A stretch of DNA of 64,000 nucleotides from Nemertoderma westbladi. Lineage: Eukaryota; Xenacoelomorpha; Nemertodermatida; Nemertodermatidae. This document shows, piece by piece, positions 40,813-52,555 of this stretch. Location of the stretch: NCBI GenBank assembly GCA_032718475.1, contig JAUCBJ010006756.1, positions 37,075 to 101,074 on the forward strand, given 5' to 3'. The position numbers were made by a program, and so were the translations under genes. Position 1 is the first letter of the stretch. Each line of letters opens with the position of its first letter. Under the pieces are notes generated by a model, which did no database searches, was not told where the DNA came from, and worked only from the letters and a program-made list of their open reading frames with translations.

Positions 40813-41392
40813 TTTCCTTGGTTGCGGATCAGGATAACATTTCACACATCGCACTAATTGTGCTGTGATTGTGAGTTGTCTGCTTAGGCGACTGTGTATT
40901 ACATTAGACGTCAGTTTGTTTGTTTGATGTAAGTCATTATTGGTTTTCATTTTCCAATCCAATCTGTTTCTTGGTCGGTCAGGTCAGGTATTCTAGGTCA
41001 TTGATCAAGAAAACTTGCCACCTCCATGCAGCATAAAGGAGGTGCCACCTGTAGCTGCATAGACCCTGTTACTAGGGCAAATCTGGTCCTGTAACTCGGA
41101 CCCCCTTCGTTCTGGGATAAGGACGCCCTTGGTCCTGGATTAAGGACCCATATACTTGGCTGCAGGGGTAAATGGCCTGGCCAGGCAGATGGTGATCTAC
41201 CAATGGCTGGTCAGGAGTAGAGTGTTCTCATGTCCACTCTGAGTGCACTTCACTGCGACCTGCACCTGGCAGCAGGGGTACAGGGCATGACCCAGCAGAT
41301 GAGCTGCACAGCCAATGGTGGGTCATGTGCGCCAGAGTATATATGGGTGATGGGCCTCGTATCTGACTCTACTGCGACACCCACCCTGTGGA

Positions 41393-42705
41393 ATGGCAAA
41401 CCAGGGTGTGGTATATGCACCGAGAGCTGACTCGACAAAAAAGCACCCCCCAACCCCCACTATGGATTACATTAGTAATGCGGAGGTCCAGCCACTAGAG
41501 GCCAGTGGAATGACTGGTCACAATCGGCCTCACAGGCGTCAGTTATCTCCTGACCGGCTGCCTGTCTCACCCCCTACTGGAGAGAGAGCGGCAAACAATT
41601 CTTTGAGTCCCTTTCCTGATGACCTTTCTGGCCCAAACCCTGGGTCACCAGGGAGGCCAGATTGTGAGGGGGAGAGGGATTCTGGAGTTGGAGGCTACTA
41701 TCATGTTCCACCCCGACCAACAAAGCCATTGGTGAATCTGAGGCAAGTCACAAGACTAGCCTCAGTAAATACCCTAACACTCGGGTCCCCAATGCGACAA
41801 GGTGAGCTGACTGGTAAGCCTTGGCAGATAAGCTTTCTCTTAGTGCAGTGGGTGTTCAAGAGCACCGAATGCAGACTGGACAGACTGATGAGGTTCTGAT
41901 TAAGGACATGGGGGGTGGTTGGCGACTCGCCATCGTTTCAGCAGATGATAGTGGCAATGGTGGAATTGGTCTATTGATGAATCCAACAGCACATGCAGCA
42001 TTGGACAAAATAGACCAAATCTCTAACCGCATCATCCGTTGCCACTTCTCATGTTCTGGAAGACTGGCTAAGAAGTTTCCTAAAGTAGTTCTGATTGTGT
42101 GCTACTCTCCAACTAGTGTTGCCCCTGTAGAGGAGGTGGAAAATTTCTACCAGAATCTACAAGCAGCTACTGATGGAGTGGATCAGCATGCATTCTTAAC
42201 ATTCCTGGGAGACTTTAATGCAAGTCTGCATCAATCACCTATATCGCCCTGGGTCTATAGCAATAGTGTTAACCGAAATTCCGTCCATCTTCAGTATTTT
42301 ATCTCTGGAAATGGATTGTTTTCGGCTGGAACCCAGTTCAAGAAGCGAACTGGAAAGCTATGGACTCATAGTTCACCCAGTGGTCACAAGTCCCAGATAG
42401 ACCATATCCTGTTTTGTAGGAAATACAGGAGCTCTATACAAGACTGTAATGCATTTACACTACGACCCTTCTCCAGTGATCACCGCCTTATTGTGGCCAA
42501 GGTAAGACTTAGTCTGCATGCTAGCAGAACAACGAAATCTGCCTTGCCGCGGCATGCCTGGTCCTCTCTGTTGCAACAGCCAAGTGTGAGATCCAGCTTC
42601 ACACTACAGCTGAGCAACAAGTATGAGTTTCTTGCCTCTGAGGCGGCAGATCACTGTGAGGGCTATACTGCCTTCACAGAGGCAGTTAAGTTAGCAGCTG
42701 CATAA
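41393..42705 (+). pseudogene. LINE ORF, N-terminus and APE endonuclease part
   Basis: The frame starting 41393 gives a Pro/Ser-rich N-terminal region ending with LASVNTLTLGSPMRQGELTG. The reading then shifts near 41820 into the frame used up to 42705. That frame has endonuclease/exonuclease/phosphatase signatures: AVGVQEHR, GGIGLLMNP, VVLIVCYSPTS, FLGDFNA and, at the C-terminal side, SQIDHILF and SSDHRLIVAKV (catalytic Asp-His pair). The domain nicks target DNA for target-primed reverse transcription. The frame ends in TAA at 42703-42705, whereas related proteins continue, so this is a decayed copy. The true start codon is uncertain. Confidence 0.75.
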
Positions 42706-44697
42706 ACAGTTCCTGTATACCCTCGAAACAGGAAACGGGCCCCCTGGAATGACAACAAAATTCAGAAGTGCCGAAATGACCTCTAGAAGGCGCAGAAAGA
42801 GTCCCGACTCAAACAGACTACAGCGGCCAAGAATGCAGTTAAGGCTGCAACTAGGTCCCTGAACAGGCAGTATTCTGTTAATTTACAGGAGCTAATAAAC
42901 CAACAGGTTGATGCCATCAATGATGCTGACGACAGCAGGCAATCATCCCAGGCATGGAGATCGATCAACTTGCTTGCTGGTCGAAAAAGCCAACCAACCA
43001 CCAAGGTTAAGGCTGAATCACCAGCCGATCGCCTCAATGGTTGGAAGGCCCACTTTGAAAAGCTCCTCAATAATGACAGGGTATTGTCTGATAACTTTAT
43101 AGAAGTAAAAGTGTCTGAGTCTGTACTCCCAGATATTCCCATTGGTGATATCTCCTTTTCAGAAGTGAAGGCTGCTGCAAAGAGCATTAAGACCAATCGT
43201 GCCAGTGGAGTACTGTAGATGGTGTTCCCCCTGAGGTCTTTAAAATACCTGAGTGTTTAAAGCTCATCTATCCCATCATAGTAGACATGTACCAAACAAC
43301 AAGAGTCCCACAAGAAATGAAAACAAATAAGTTGGTGCCAGTTCCCAAGAAGGGCAACCTAGCACTCTATGGTTCTTTTCAGGGAATCTCATTGATCTCG
43401 ATTGCTGCAAAGATATACAATAGAGTTCTATTAAATCGCATCAGAGATCCCATTGAGAGACTACTCCGTGGAAATCAGAATGGGTTCTGCAAAGGTCGTG
43501 AGACCATGGAGCCCATTTTGGCACTTAGAAGGATAATTGAAGATTTATCAAAAAAGAAAGACAGGCATCTGGCTGTTGTCTTTGTTGACTTCTTCAAGGC
43601 CTTTGATTCAGTCTCTCGCTCACGTATGTTCAGCATACTTTCATTATATGGGATTCCTGATGAAATTATTGCAGCAATCAGATAAGTATACAATGGTTCG
43701 ACAACATTTGTGTCTACTGTTGACAGTGACACAGTACCATTTGAAATGTTATGGGGCGTCCTTCAGGGAGACACACTTGCACCATTCTTGTTCATAATTG
43801 TTGTTGACTATGTTCTACGCATGTCCTTAGATCATCATAATGATGATGGGGTGATGATAACTCCACCTACTGGCTCCAGAAGTCGAGGAAATCCTGCCAA
43901 GTACCTAACTGATCTAGACTTTGCTGATGACTTAGGAGTACTCTCAGAATCACTAGAGGGAGCCCAACGGCTCCTCAGCTCATTAGAACATGCTGCTTCT
44001 AGTGTTGGTCTTTTTATTAACTCCAGAAAGACCAAAATTTTGACAGTTCATTGAAAGTCCTCAGCAAGTCTCTGATCGGATGAGCATAAGCTCAAAAGAT
44101 GGTATGCTTGAGCATGTTGATGACTTCTGTTACCTGGGATCATGGATCCGGAAGTCAGGTGAGGACCTTCGAATACGTAAGGGAAAGGCATGGGAAGCTT
44201 TGAATAGGCTTTCCAGGATTTGGAAGTCACCGAGAATTAATCGGAAACTTAAGGTCCGATTATTTAGAGCAGCAGTAGTTCCAGTACTCCTCTATGGGAG
44301 TCCATGCTGGGCTCTGACTGCTGAGGACACCAAATCTCTGGATGGCACATTCACAAGAATACTACGTCGGGTTCATTGTGTCAACTACAATGCACACATC
44401 TCCAACCAGACACTATATAACATTGAAGGTGTCTCAATGCTTCCCCCAAGCTTGACACTAGAACAAAATTGCCTCCGCTTTGCAGGCCATTGCTTTCGCC
44501 GTGAGGACCAGCCAGTGCATAATCTTGTACTTTGGCAGCCTCATGGAGTGAATAAGCATGGTGGACAGCCCATGACTTTCTTGAGACGCATCTTAAAGGA
44601 CACTGGACTTGAAGATGCGGATGATGTAGCAAATGTCATGGGTGATAGGGAGTTGTGGTGGTGCAATTTTGTCGATAAGCGGGCACAGCATTCTTAA
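42706..44697 (+). pseudogene. LINE reverse transcriptase and C-terminal part
   Basis: It continues the endonuclease frame past TAA, meets TAG at about 42782, and shifts frame near 43212-43218. It then runs through RT motifs (QNGFCKGRETMEPI, VFVDFFKAFDSV with the first catalytic Asp, GVLQGDTLAPFLF, LTDLDFADDLGVL with the catalytic Asp-Asp pair). A TAA lies at 43683-43685 between motifs, and there is another shift near 44050. The last part, 44080-44697, has EHVDDFCYLGSWI, VPVLLYGSPCWALT and LRFAGHCFRRED, as in RTE-like C-termini. At least three stops and two frameshifts in this part make it non-functional. Confidence 0.8.
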
Positions 44698-44840
44698 AAA
44701 TTGCAGCTGCAATGCAGCATGCCGATCATAGCAGTAGTTTCTTGGAGTCTGTGTGATGCATGTTCGTTATGGCTGCAGCGACAGAATCCATATGCTGAGA
44801 GGTCTGCCTCCGGGGCGCTCAGTATACGTGCGTATACGTT

Positions 44841-46664
44841 TATTCCAAACACTCAATCAAAGAAATTATCTTTATTTTAAAATTATTATTAAAAATGTGA
44901 AGAAATTATCAGTTTCTCGAACTCTTACAATTTGCTGTGCGCGATAGAGCGCTCTCTAACAGTGGAGGAACTCAGTTGTTTACTTCAGTTGTTGTTCTCT
45001 CCGGAGCTAATATTTCCTTTACCAGCTTCGATTCTAAGACGCCAAGACCACATTTTTTTTTGATAGCGAAGTCTTATTCAGGGAACAGCAGCTCGTATAA
45101 GAATCGTAATCGGTTGAAAATTCGTTGAAAAGTTCAGCATTGGGTATGGGTATCCCGAGTGTGTTTCGCCAGAGGGAAAGGCAGATTGTAAGTGAACCTC
45201 ACATTAAAGTAGCGCCAAAAGTGCCTTCAGTGATCGCCTGCGTATCAACATAGACTATGTACTACCGGTATAGTACTATGTACCAACAAACTGTAAATAA
45301 AAAATCTATACCAACTCAAGTCCACCTGTTGATGTGTGGTAGTGGTAGTAGAGGCTACTACTGTGTACTGCATTTGGTAGGCCTAACAGCTTGTTTATTT
45401 ATTCGAGTTTATTATGACTGTATGTGGTTGCTTGGCAACGAGCAATTGGGCAGAATGCAAAATACAATGCATAACACTATACAATGAGTCAACCCACCTG
45501 TCCTTAAATGTCTTATACGCCAACCATTTAATAGACGTATGGTCTCGCCCAATCAGAGAACATTAAATAAGCTGCATTTAATTAACCAATGCTGTTATGT
45601 GGTTTGTAGTAAGAAAAATATTGGCTTGGGAAAGGAATTTATTAGGAAGTACGTAATCTTAATATTGTACGGAAAAATTATTTGTAACAGCTTCATATTG
45701 GATTACTAATTATTATTATTCATACTATTATTAAAAAATGTTGCAGTCAATTTGCGCCATTAAATCAAACATATACATTGGCGCAAGTAGTCCTCATTTA
45801 TATTTATATCTTGTCGAAATGTCAAATTATCTATTAGGGAAAGGAGCGGGTTGCAGTGGTACGTTATTCTAACCAAAACAATAAATTAAAGCAATAGTAC
45901 AAGTGACAGTTTTATTTTTGGGAGTAATCAGCGCCGATTTTCCACTAGGAGGAGGGATGATTTCTGTCGTCGTATCGAAAGTCTGCCATATCTGGATTAT
46001 TCATTTCATTCTAAAGTAAGTTTAATAATATATACGATGTACAATTAGCCATTATCAGCTGCCAGGCAACCTTTATACAATAAAAATATAAAATTATGAA
46101 CAATTGTAACAACTATTATTTAACTGATTCTGCGCCGATTATTAAACCTCTATGAACTGCCCTTCCCGAAATAAGCTCTACCGTCAATTACTTCAAAAAC
46201 ACCCATATTTAGCCTGTTGGAAGTGGAATTATCAGCTTCAGAGAGGACCACGTCTGTAAAGAAAACCACGAAGTTCCTCCGCGGCTCGAGAGCTGATCTT
46301 CGAGAGCAATATCGCGTACAGTAAACTGTCACAGAAAATGAAAGAGTTCGCAAGAAATCGTAGAGAAATTGTTTTGTAGTTCAACACCAATGCGGTCCAA
46401 TCAATACCTTGCAATAGAATCCATGTTTGGAATACAATAATTGATCTTTGTTGCCAATTAATAATATAATAATTGAGTTTATTTTGTTGATATACAAAGG
46501 CAGGTTACAATTCGTAGTGATGTAAATTGTTTAATATTTTTGTTTGCAAATCATATTACAGTATACAGTATATTTCGCATACCCACCCATTAATTGTTTT
46601 ATTGAGAAGAATTAATATCTATTTAATTAAAACTGCATGTTTTTTTAATTGCTAAATTATGAAT
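44841..46664. other. AT-rich DNA without recognised gene
   Basis: Short frames at 44937-45128, 45257-45487 and 46150-46353 show no domain signature and no codon pattern that I can support. A palindromic CTACTACCGGTATAGTAC phrase lies near 45259. Nothing else was identified. Confidence 0.4.
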
Positions 46665-47882
46665 AAATCAATTATAAATTGTTAAATAGTGACGGTATTG
46701 CTACCTTTGTATTTTGAATCTACATATGGAAAATTTAATAATATTAAACGTTAAGGGGGGGGTACACCATTTTCGGACAACTCTTCGATTTATCACTCTC
46801 AGCGTTTCAAAATTGTTTGGTTTCGGCTAAAATTTAGCATATAGGTGCCTAAGATGCTATTCTACATGACAGGTCAGAAAAAAAAAATTTTCCGCTATTT
46901 AATATTAGTTAATACTAGTTAACAATAAAAAAAACTTGGTTGCGCTTAAAACCCTAAGGCTTTTACAGTTTTGATTCTAATCACATGAAAGTTGTTTTAT
47001 ATGATAGATCAAAGATGGGGCAACATAACTATCAGGCGAAATTTTGTTAAAATAATTCTGCACCGCTAGGTGGCGCTGCAAATTTATGCAAATTTTTAGG
47101 TTTTTTATAAATAGTATTAAATTTTATTAACAAAAAATTTCGAAAAGTTGCCTGATACTTTTATGCAGGGTGGCTATCTAGACACCCACAGGAAGTTTCA
47201 GACTAATTACTCCAAAATTGTAGAAGTAGTAGGGTTTTGAAGTTGACAATTTCATGAAAAAAATATTTGGAGATAATCGACCTTTCATTATACATAGTAA
47301 TATTAATTTCAATAGGATTCCCTAAAAGGAAATTTACATAACTTAAAAACTAAAAGAGCTATTAAATAGCGGTTTTCAGATTTGGAAACACCATTCAATG
47401 GTGCATTATAATAGACCATAAAAAAAATTTCGACATATTTTGGACCAAAATGGTGTACACCCCCCTTAAGTGGGTTTATAAATAATTCTGCTTTGATTCT
47501 CCTATGCATTCAACTTACAAATCCACTTAAATTATCTTTTAAAATAAAGGGAAGTAACCTTTTTGGTAATTTTTGAAATTGTGATTTTTGAATAATTTTG
47601 CTACTGAAATACATTGAAAAGCTGCGGAACTTATATATTCGTACACCTTAATAACTCTTCTAATAGATGGGCTTGATTTAAAATTATCAGGATGTTATTT
47701 TTGTGGAATTTTTCTTCAAAATAATATGGCTTGTATGAGTGAGTAGCTGACATGTACTGTATGTTACATTTAGTGTTTCAATATGTATAATTTATATATA
47801 ATATGTTTAAAATACAAACCGTCGCAAAATGCTACCTTATTGTTTTATTTAGCGTTATTGACTAATACTTATTTGAGAAAGT
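46665..47882 (+). repeat. Dispersed repeat R, copy B with TTAA insertion
   Basis: It matches copy A in inverted orientation: GCTACCTTTGTATTTTG at about 46699, ATTTAATAATATTAA, then (after the inserted element) TTAAGTGGGTTTATAA, AAATCCACTTAAATTAT, GTACACCTTAATA and ending CGTTATTGACTAATACTTAT. The homology with copy C also covers the 5' phrase ATAAATCAATTA. Confidence 0.75.
46755..47465. mobile_element. TTAA-flanked MITE (711 bp)
   Basis: It is flanked by TTAA at 46751-46754 and 47466-47469. Ends are GGGGGGGGTACACCATTTTC on the left and, read inward from the right, GGGGGGTGTACACCATTTTG, an inverted repeat of about 23 bp including the GGTGTACACC palindrome. The empty site is found in copy A of repeat R near 40736 (reverse complement AATCGTTAAGTGGGTT), confirming insertion with TTAA duplication. 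It has no transposase. The minus frame at 47309-47509 crosses the edge and is a shadow. piggyBac or Kolobok could supply the transposase; the G-starting ends leave this open. Confidence 0.8.
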
Positions 47883-48514
47883 TTTTTTCACCTTTTCATT
47901 GTTAATTCAGGTGAATTAAATACATGCCAGGCATCAGTATAATGTGCAATGGTAAATTGTGCCAGACACAGAAGCATAATGGGCGAGTCATGCGTTAGTG
48001 TAAGCCATCAGGGTATGTCTATCAGTAAATTTAATTAATCTCAATCTAGCTCTTCTCTCTTTGAGTTTGTCTTACCTTTTCTTTATTATGGGTAAACTGG
48101 AGAGCTACTACTGGCGCTCCGTACTTTACGATTTCAAGGAAAGCAATTACCTTCTATGCACCATTGCCATATCCCCAGATTTTCATACTTCAATAATAAA
48201 TTGGCTGTTTGAGTAAATAAATAATTTGAATATGACTTGAATAATTGAACAGAAAGAAGCGTTGATTTTCTAATAGCAGTTAGAGATGTAAAACATTTTA
48301 TGCTTTTAATTAATAAACACCAATTTAGGAAATTATCATAAAACTGAAAGAAATACCTACAGTATTAAATACATAATCTGAAAATTTACTTCTGGAAAAA
48401 TTATAAAATATTAATGTTTCAGAATAATAGCTTCTGTTACATTTATTAGGTTAATATGTTTCCACGGGGAAAAATAATACTATTTCATTAAAAAAGTTGT
48501 GATAATAAATTGTT

Positions 48515-48835
48515 AGATTTCGAATAAATCAATTAAAATTTGTTAAATAAAATATATTTTTTTTTGAATCTACATATGCAAAATTTAATAACAATAACCG
48601 CTATCTGGTTTGATAAGTAATTTTTAGAATTGATTCTCCCATATATTAAACATATAAATCCACTTAAATTATCTTTTAAAATAAATGTGTAAATCATTTT
48701 TTGATAATTTAAGAAATTAAATTTTTTTAATTATTTTACCATTTAAATACATAGTAAATTAACAAAACTTAATATCCGTACACCTTAATATGTCTTCTAA
48801 GAGATGCGCTTGTTTTTAAATTTTCAGGATGCCCA
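48515..48835 (+). repeat. Dispersed repeat R, copy C (partial)
   Basis: It has the same orientation as copy B: ATAAATCAATTAAAATT, GAATCTACATATGCAAAATT, TTGATTCTCCCATATATTAA, AAATCCACTTAAATTATC, GTACACCTTAATATGTCTTC, ending near TTCAGGATG after which similarity stops. It lacks the TTAA insertion. The 71-codon minus frame at 48769-48984 spans its edge and is unsupported. The intervals 47883-48514 and 48836-49088 hold nothing I recognise. Confidence 0.65.
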
Positions 48836-49088
48836 TTATCGTCGGTGCTATGGCGATCAGCCAAAGTGCCATTTTGGCTAAAATGAGGTTTTAACAGAAA
48901 TTTGTACTCGAGTACCTTAGGGAGGTGTGATATAAACGCCAAAGTGATACTGACATCCACTGCTTCAGAAAAGAGATGTGCCACTTAGTCAAAGTGAGAA
49001 TTGCAAATTAAGAGAAGAAGTTGTGGTAAAAAGTTGTGGCCAAAAACGACAAAAAAAACGTTTAAAATGGTGAAACTAGTGTATAATG

Positions 49089-49169
49089 GTGTAACTAGTG
49101 TAACCTGGTGTAGCTTGTGTAACCTGGTGTAGCTAGTGTAACATGTTGTAACTAGTGTAACATGATGTA
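49089..49169. repeat. 19-bp minisatellite, about 4.3 copies
   Basis: Units are GTGTAACTAGTGTAACCTG, GTGTAGCTTGTGTAACCTG, GTGTAGCTAGTGTAACATG and TTGTAACTAGTGTAACATG. Each unit is itself two half-units of GTGTAAC type. Confidence 0.8.
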
Positions 49170-49639
49170 ACTATTGCATCATTGTGGAACATTCCAGTCT
49201 TACAAAGAAAGTATTGCGACAAAAGGCCAATATGCATTAAACCCATGTTTAATAAAAATTGATAAAATTTCTTTGCTTTCCCTCCATTTTAGGGAAAGCA
49301 TCCTTTTATATGATCTTCATGCTGCAATTTTTGCAAAAATTAAACACAATATGTGATTATCTCGAAATTATATTTTTGCACCTTTAGTTGATTTTCCATA
49401 TCACCTCACCGACGATATTATTGTACTCGTCACTATGAAATCCTCGGTCCACTTGAATTTATTTCTATATTATTCTCCATGAAATAAAAATGTTAATTAA
49501 AATTAATAATAAATTAATAATTAAAATCAGTTTCTTCCCGCACTTCTTACAAAACAGCACATCGATTCGGAATAAATACTTTGCAGCTATTTGTAATATT
49601 CCTAGTAATTTAAGGGACAAGCTTCTTTTAAATTAATCA

Positions 49640-49870
49640 GAAACAATATTTTTGGAAAATTTTGCACAAAATTGCGTGGCTTGTTTAAGTTGTTTTCATG
49701 TAATTCAAATTGCCAGAATACAAACCGTCAAAAAAAGCTACGCAACATTTGGGCTTGTATACCTGTTAGTTAGTTACTTAATTACTCGATTATATGATTA
49801 CTAATTAGCTTTATTATCCAGCTTGTATAACCGCATCGAAATTTAATTGTTTTGCGTTATTGTATCACGC
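49640..49870 (+). repeat. Dispersed repeat R, copy D (degenerate)
   Basis: It keeps only the distal part of the repeat: TGCGTGGCTTGTTTAAG, GAATACAAACCGTC and TTGTTTTGCGTTATTG, in the order and orientation of copy B 47700-47870. Similarity is low. Confidence 0.4.
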
Positions 49871-49899
49871 TAAATGGGCTTATCAACTTGGTTGTCAGA

Positions 49900-50325
49900 T
49901 TATGGTAGCATTGTAGCCACTTTGTCACCATTGCTACTTAGGTAGCTTAAGGTAGCTGAACCGACAGTTTCATATTCTGCATAGGTAGCAAAGACGCCAG
50001 TGCCTTTTAGTGAGAATGGCGTCCCCAGAAATTCAGTACAAACAGCAGAAGAAAGATAAGAAACACTTTCATGATCAGTATTTTCATAACGAGCTAAGTG
50101 ATTTGAAGTGAAACTGTCAAACTTTGCTAAAAGTTCCATAAATAAGATCCATAGAAAGTTGCCCTTGTAGGTTGATTCAAGTTGGTCACTATTATAGTGG
50201 TAACCCACGAGATGTCAGGAACTGAACATCAACAACCGCTACAGACCTTTTAAGAATTTCACACCAATACTCGCTCTCCTTTGAAAACTCAACCACTAAC
50301 TCTGTATGAATACGCCCGCTTTATA
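49900..50325 (-). pseudogene. hAT-like transposase remnant, DUF4371 domain
   Basis: On the minus strand, an upstream frame (about 50325-50225) reads VEFSKESEYWCEILKRSV and DVQFLTSRGLPL. A frameshifted continuation (50208-49900) reads STYKGNFLWILFMELLAKFD, SNHLARYENTDHESVSYLSS and AVCTEF. This order (W..IL.R, FL.SRGLP, GNFL...LLA.FD...HL, YLS...C.EF) is the pattern of DUF4371, the N-terminal domain next to hAT-family and ZMYM/TTF-type transposase domains. It breaks at the frameshift, and the catalytic region is absent, so it is a dead fragment. Recognition is by memory of the family pattern, without a search. Confidence 0.55.
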
Positions 50326-51122
50326 AGTCAACACAATACACGAATATACAGAATCTCTACCGTCAAACAGGGTTACTTGGATAGGATTTGAGTATATTAC
50401 GTACATTTTAGGGCTCTTAGAAAGGATGGACAAACTCAAAATTTCAAATATATACCAAATAGAATCTCGGCTTTCAGAATAATGTCTTTCCAAGGCGCAG
50501 TATTAAATAGAATTGCAGAAATTATCTGCCAAATGAACCTATCCAAGTTACCCTCAATTCGGCTAACTTGGATTTTCCAGGTTTTTTTTATTTTTTTTTA
50601 CAAATCTTAATGCTATTTATTACATGGAAACAGCGATGAAACAGCGATAGTGTCATGCAACTCCTCCAGGTGCCAATGGTGGGTAGACCAGAATTTTTAT
50701 TTTTGCTTTCAATATTTAGCTACAAGAGTATAAAAAAAAGTGTCTCCGGCAAAATTGCACCAGTTACATCGCGGCTATTTTATTCTATTTAATAAATGCA
50801 TAATATTCTGGAATATTTCGTATATCCAATAACAGGGCAGCAATGCATTACATCTTTTATCGTACTATTACTGTATTATGTATCGATTCATAAATAAGGA
50901 AAATATTCCAGAATATAATGTTAATATAATGTAGTTAATATACATAATATAGTTATATAATACTATACTACTGTATATATAATATAGTTCATATAATATT
51001 ATTAAATGGAACCAAATAGCCTCGCGCAGGTGCAAAACAATGCAACTTTTGAACGCTCACATCTCAGTTATTTTGCGACGGAAATTCAGATTAGGTTACA
51101 TTAATTTGGAATCCTTGCACGT
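50326..51122. other. AT-rich stretch without gene
   Basis: There is an inverted pair ATAATATTCTGGAATATTTC (about 50798) and GAAAATATTCCAGAATATAA (about 50898), about 100 bp apart, which could be the ends of a small MITE or a chance palindrome. No gene is seen. Confidence 0.35.
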
Positions 51123-51330
51123 CCTGTATGGCGAGCCACGAAGTGAGTGAGCCTTAGCGTAGGGGTACCATTAATCAACCTGTCGTTCTGTCGTTCTGTC
51201 GTTCTGTCGCGTTTTTTTTCATTATTTTATTTTAAACGTTAATAACTCGGCCAATCCTTGATGAAATCTATCCAAACTTGGTACACATGTTGTTTGGCAA
51301 AAGTTTGAAAATTTTCCAAGTAGAATTTGC
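51123..51330 (+). mobile_element. Orphan end resembling the Helitron-like 5' ends
   Basis: The order is GGCGAGCCACGAAGTGAGTG, then GTCGTTCTGTCGTTCTGTCG (short tandem repeat), then AATAACTCGGCCAATCCTTG and ATGAAATCTATCC. Elements H2-H7 have the same order: hairpin, CTGACTGGCTGG repeat, then AAACTACTCTAACGATTTTG and ATGAAATTTTCAC. The resemblance of layout and of the TTGATGAAAT core suggests a distant family; no 3' end was found. Confidence 0.35.
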
Positions 51331-51953
51331 GTGGGGCCTTCGTGCAGCAGCAGTGTAACTGTTATTGCAGTTATAATAAATTAATTTATCCAAAATTAAA
51401 ATGCGTTAAATTATTATTACTGTAGGATAAATCAGCTGGGTTTCTGACAAATTTTGCAATACATCTATGTACCATGTGTACCGGTACTGTCAGGCTGTAC
51501 TCAATCCCTGAATCGAGAATTCTGCAATCAGTCAATACTGCAATACTGGTCAGTCGGTACCATACACTGCAGACATGCCATATCATGTAATCTAATTAAA
51601 CATGGCCCCGGCAATCCTTGCGGTGATTATAGTTTAGGCCTAATTAGCCCAGTACCGGTAATAATAATATAATAGTTTAGATAGTTACCGCTAATCATTC
51701 AGTCATTGGCACGGTACACCGTATTGCTGTACTGCCGTTGTAGTGCGCACCGTAGGTACCACCCTACTACCGGTACCGGCTGACCGGTGGCAACTAGCAC
51801 TTCAGCACTTGCACTGTTGCACAGCAACAGCACTACTGGCGATACACAGGTTGGAATTTATGTAGAGTTTGCTCAACAGTACAGATATAAAATAGTTATC
51901 TAAATTATCTATATTACTATTGACAAGTATTGAAATATATACCGTTATTCGTG

Positions 51954-52520
51954 TTATCAGTATTTGCAACATCTGACATTGAAGAGGTGAGAGAAGATGA
52001 ATACTGGAATACCGGCACTCAACAAAACCAACGCTTATCACAGGTTACCTCGAAACCGGCGCGACTGTCCACTCGAATACAACTTCAAAACACAAACGCC
52101 AATAATAAACTGAAAGCGAATCGAACGTCTTCAGAAGAATCTGTCATTGGGACGAAGAAAAGGAAGCCGAAACCACGGGAATGGACCACAGCTAAGATTT
52201 AATGCTCCCATTGTCAGAGTTCCTGGACCGAAATTGAAACACCAATTGCCGATGGGCTTGATCTCTCAAACCAAAACTTTCTCTGCGGGGTTTGCGCGGC
52301 AGTAAAGATTGAAAGTCTGGAAGCTGGCATCCCTAGGTATTATTATTGTAAAGAGCGTCAGCATGCGTTTAATAAATATATTTTAATACAAAACAGGTCG
52401 AACGCAAAGAGGCTTATAATGAAGACGAGTACTGCATTGATTATATTCCTATAAACCACCTGGCTTTGCATATTGAACGTGCGTTTGGAAATAAGTTCGT
52501 GCTACCCTTCTGTGGGTGGT
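51954..52520 (+). pseudogene. Possible gene fragment with CxxC pairs
   Basis: The frame up to 52202 ends in a basic stretch (GTKKRKPKPREWTTAKI) and a TAA. The same frame continues with CSHC and, 26 residues later, CGVC, a possible zinc-binding pair of CxxC motifs, down to GIPR at about 52336. A GTATTA donor-like site follows, with ACAAAACAG as a possible acceptor at 52396. After it a different frame reads VERKEAYNEDEYCIDYIPIN and ends FVLPFCGW then TAG at about 52520. The phases do not join correctly, and one stop interrupts it, so this is either a decayed exon pair or chance. No family was recognised. Confidence 0.25.
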
Positions 52521-52555
52521 AGATGTCGCGGTTATGTATTGGGGGGATGGGGGGT

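Larger units (their letters stand above)
41000..44840 (+). mobile_element. APE-type non-LTR retrotransposon (LINE), decayed
   Basis: The plus strand encodes, in order, an apurinic-type endonuclease, a reverse transcriptase and an RTE-like C-terminal region, all broken by stops and frameshifts. The 5' region (41000-41390) is GC-richer than its surroundings and contains a rough duplication (CTGCAGGGGTAAATGGCC near 41161 against CAGCAGGGGTACAGGGCA near 41271), typical of a LINE 5' UTR. Neither boundary nor target-site duplication could be fixed, so the limits are approximate. The C-terminal phrase FCYLGSWIRKSGED resembles RTE-type elements; the clade is not certain. Confidence 0.8.
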
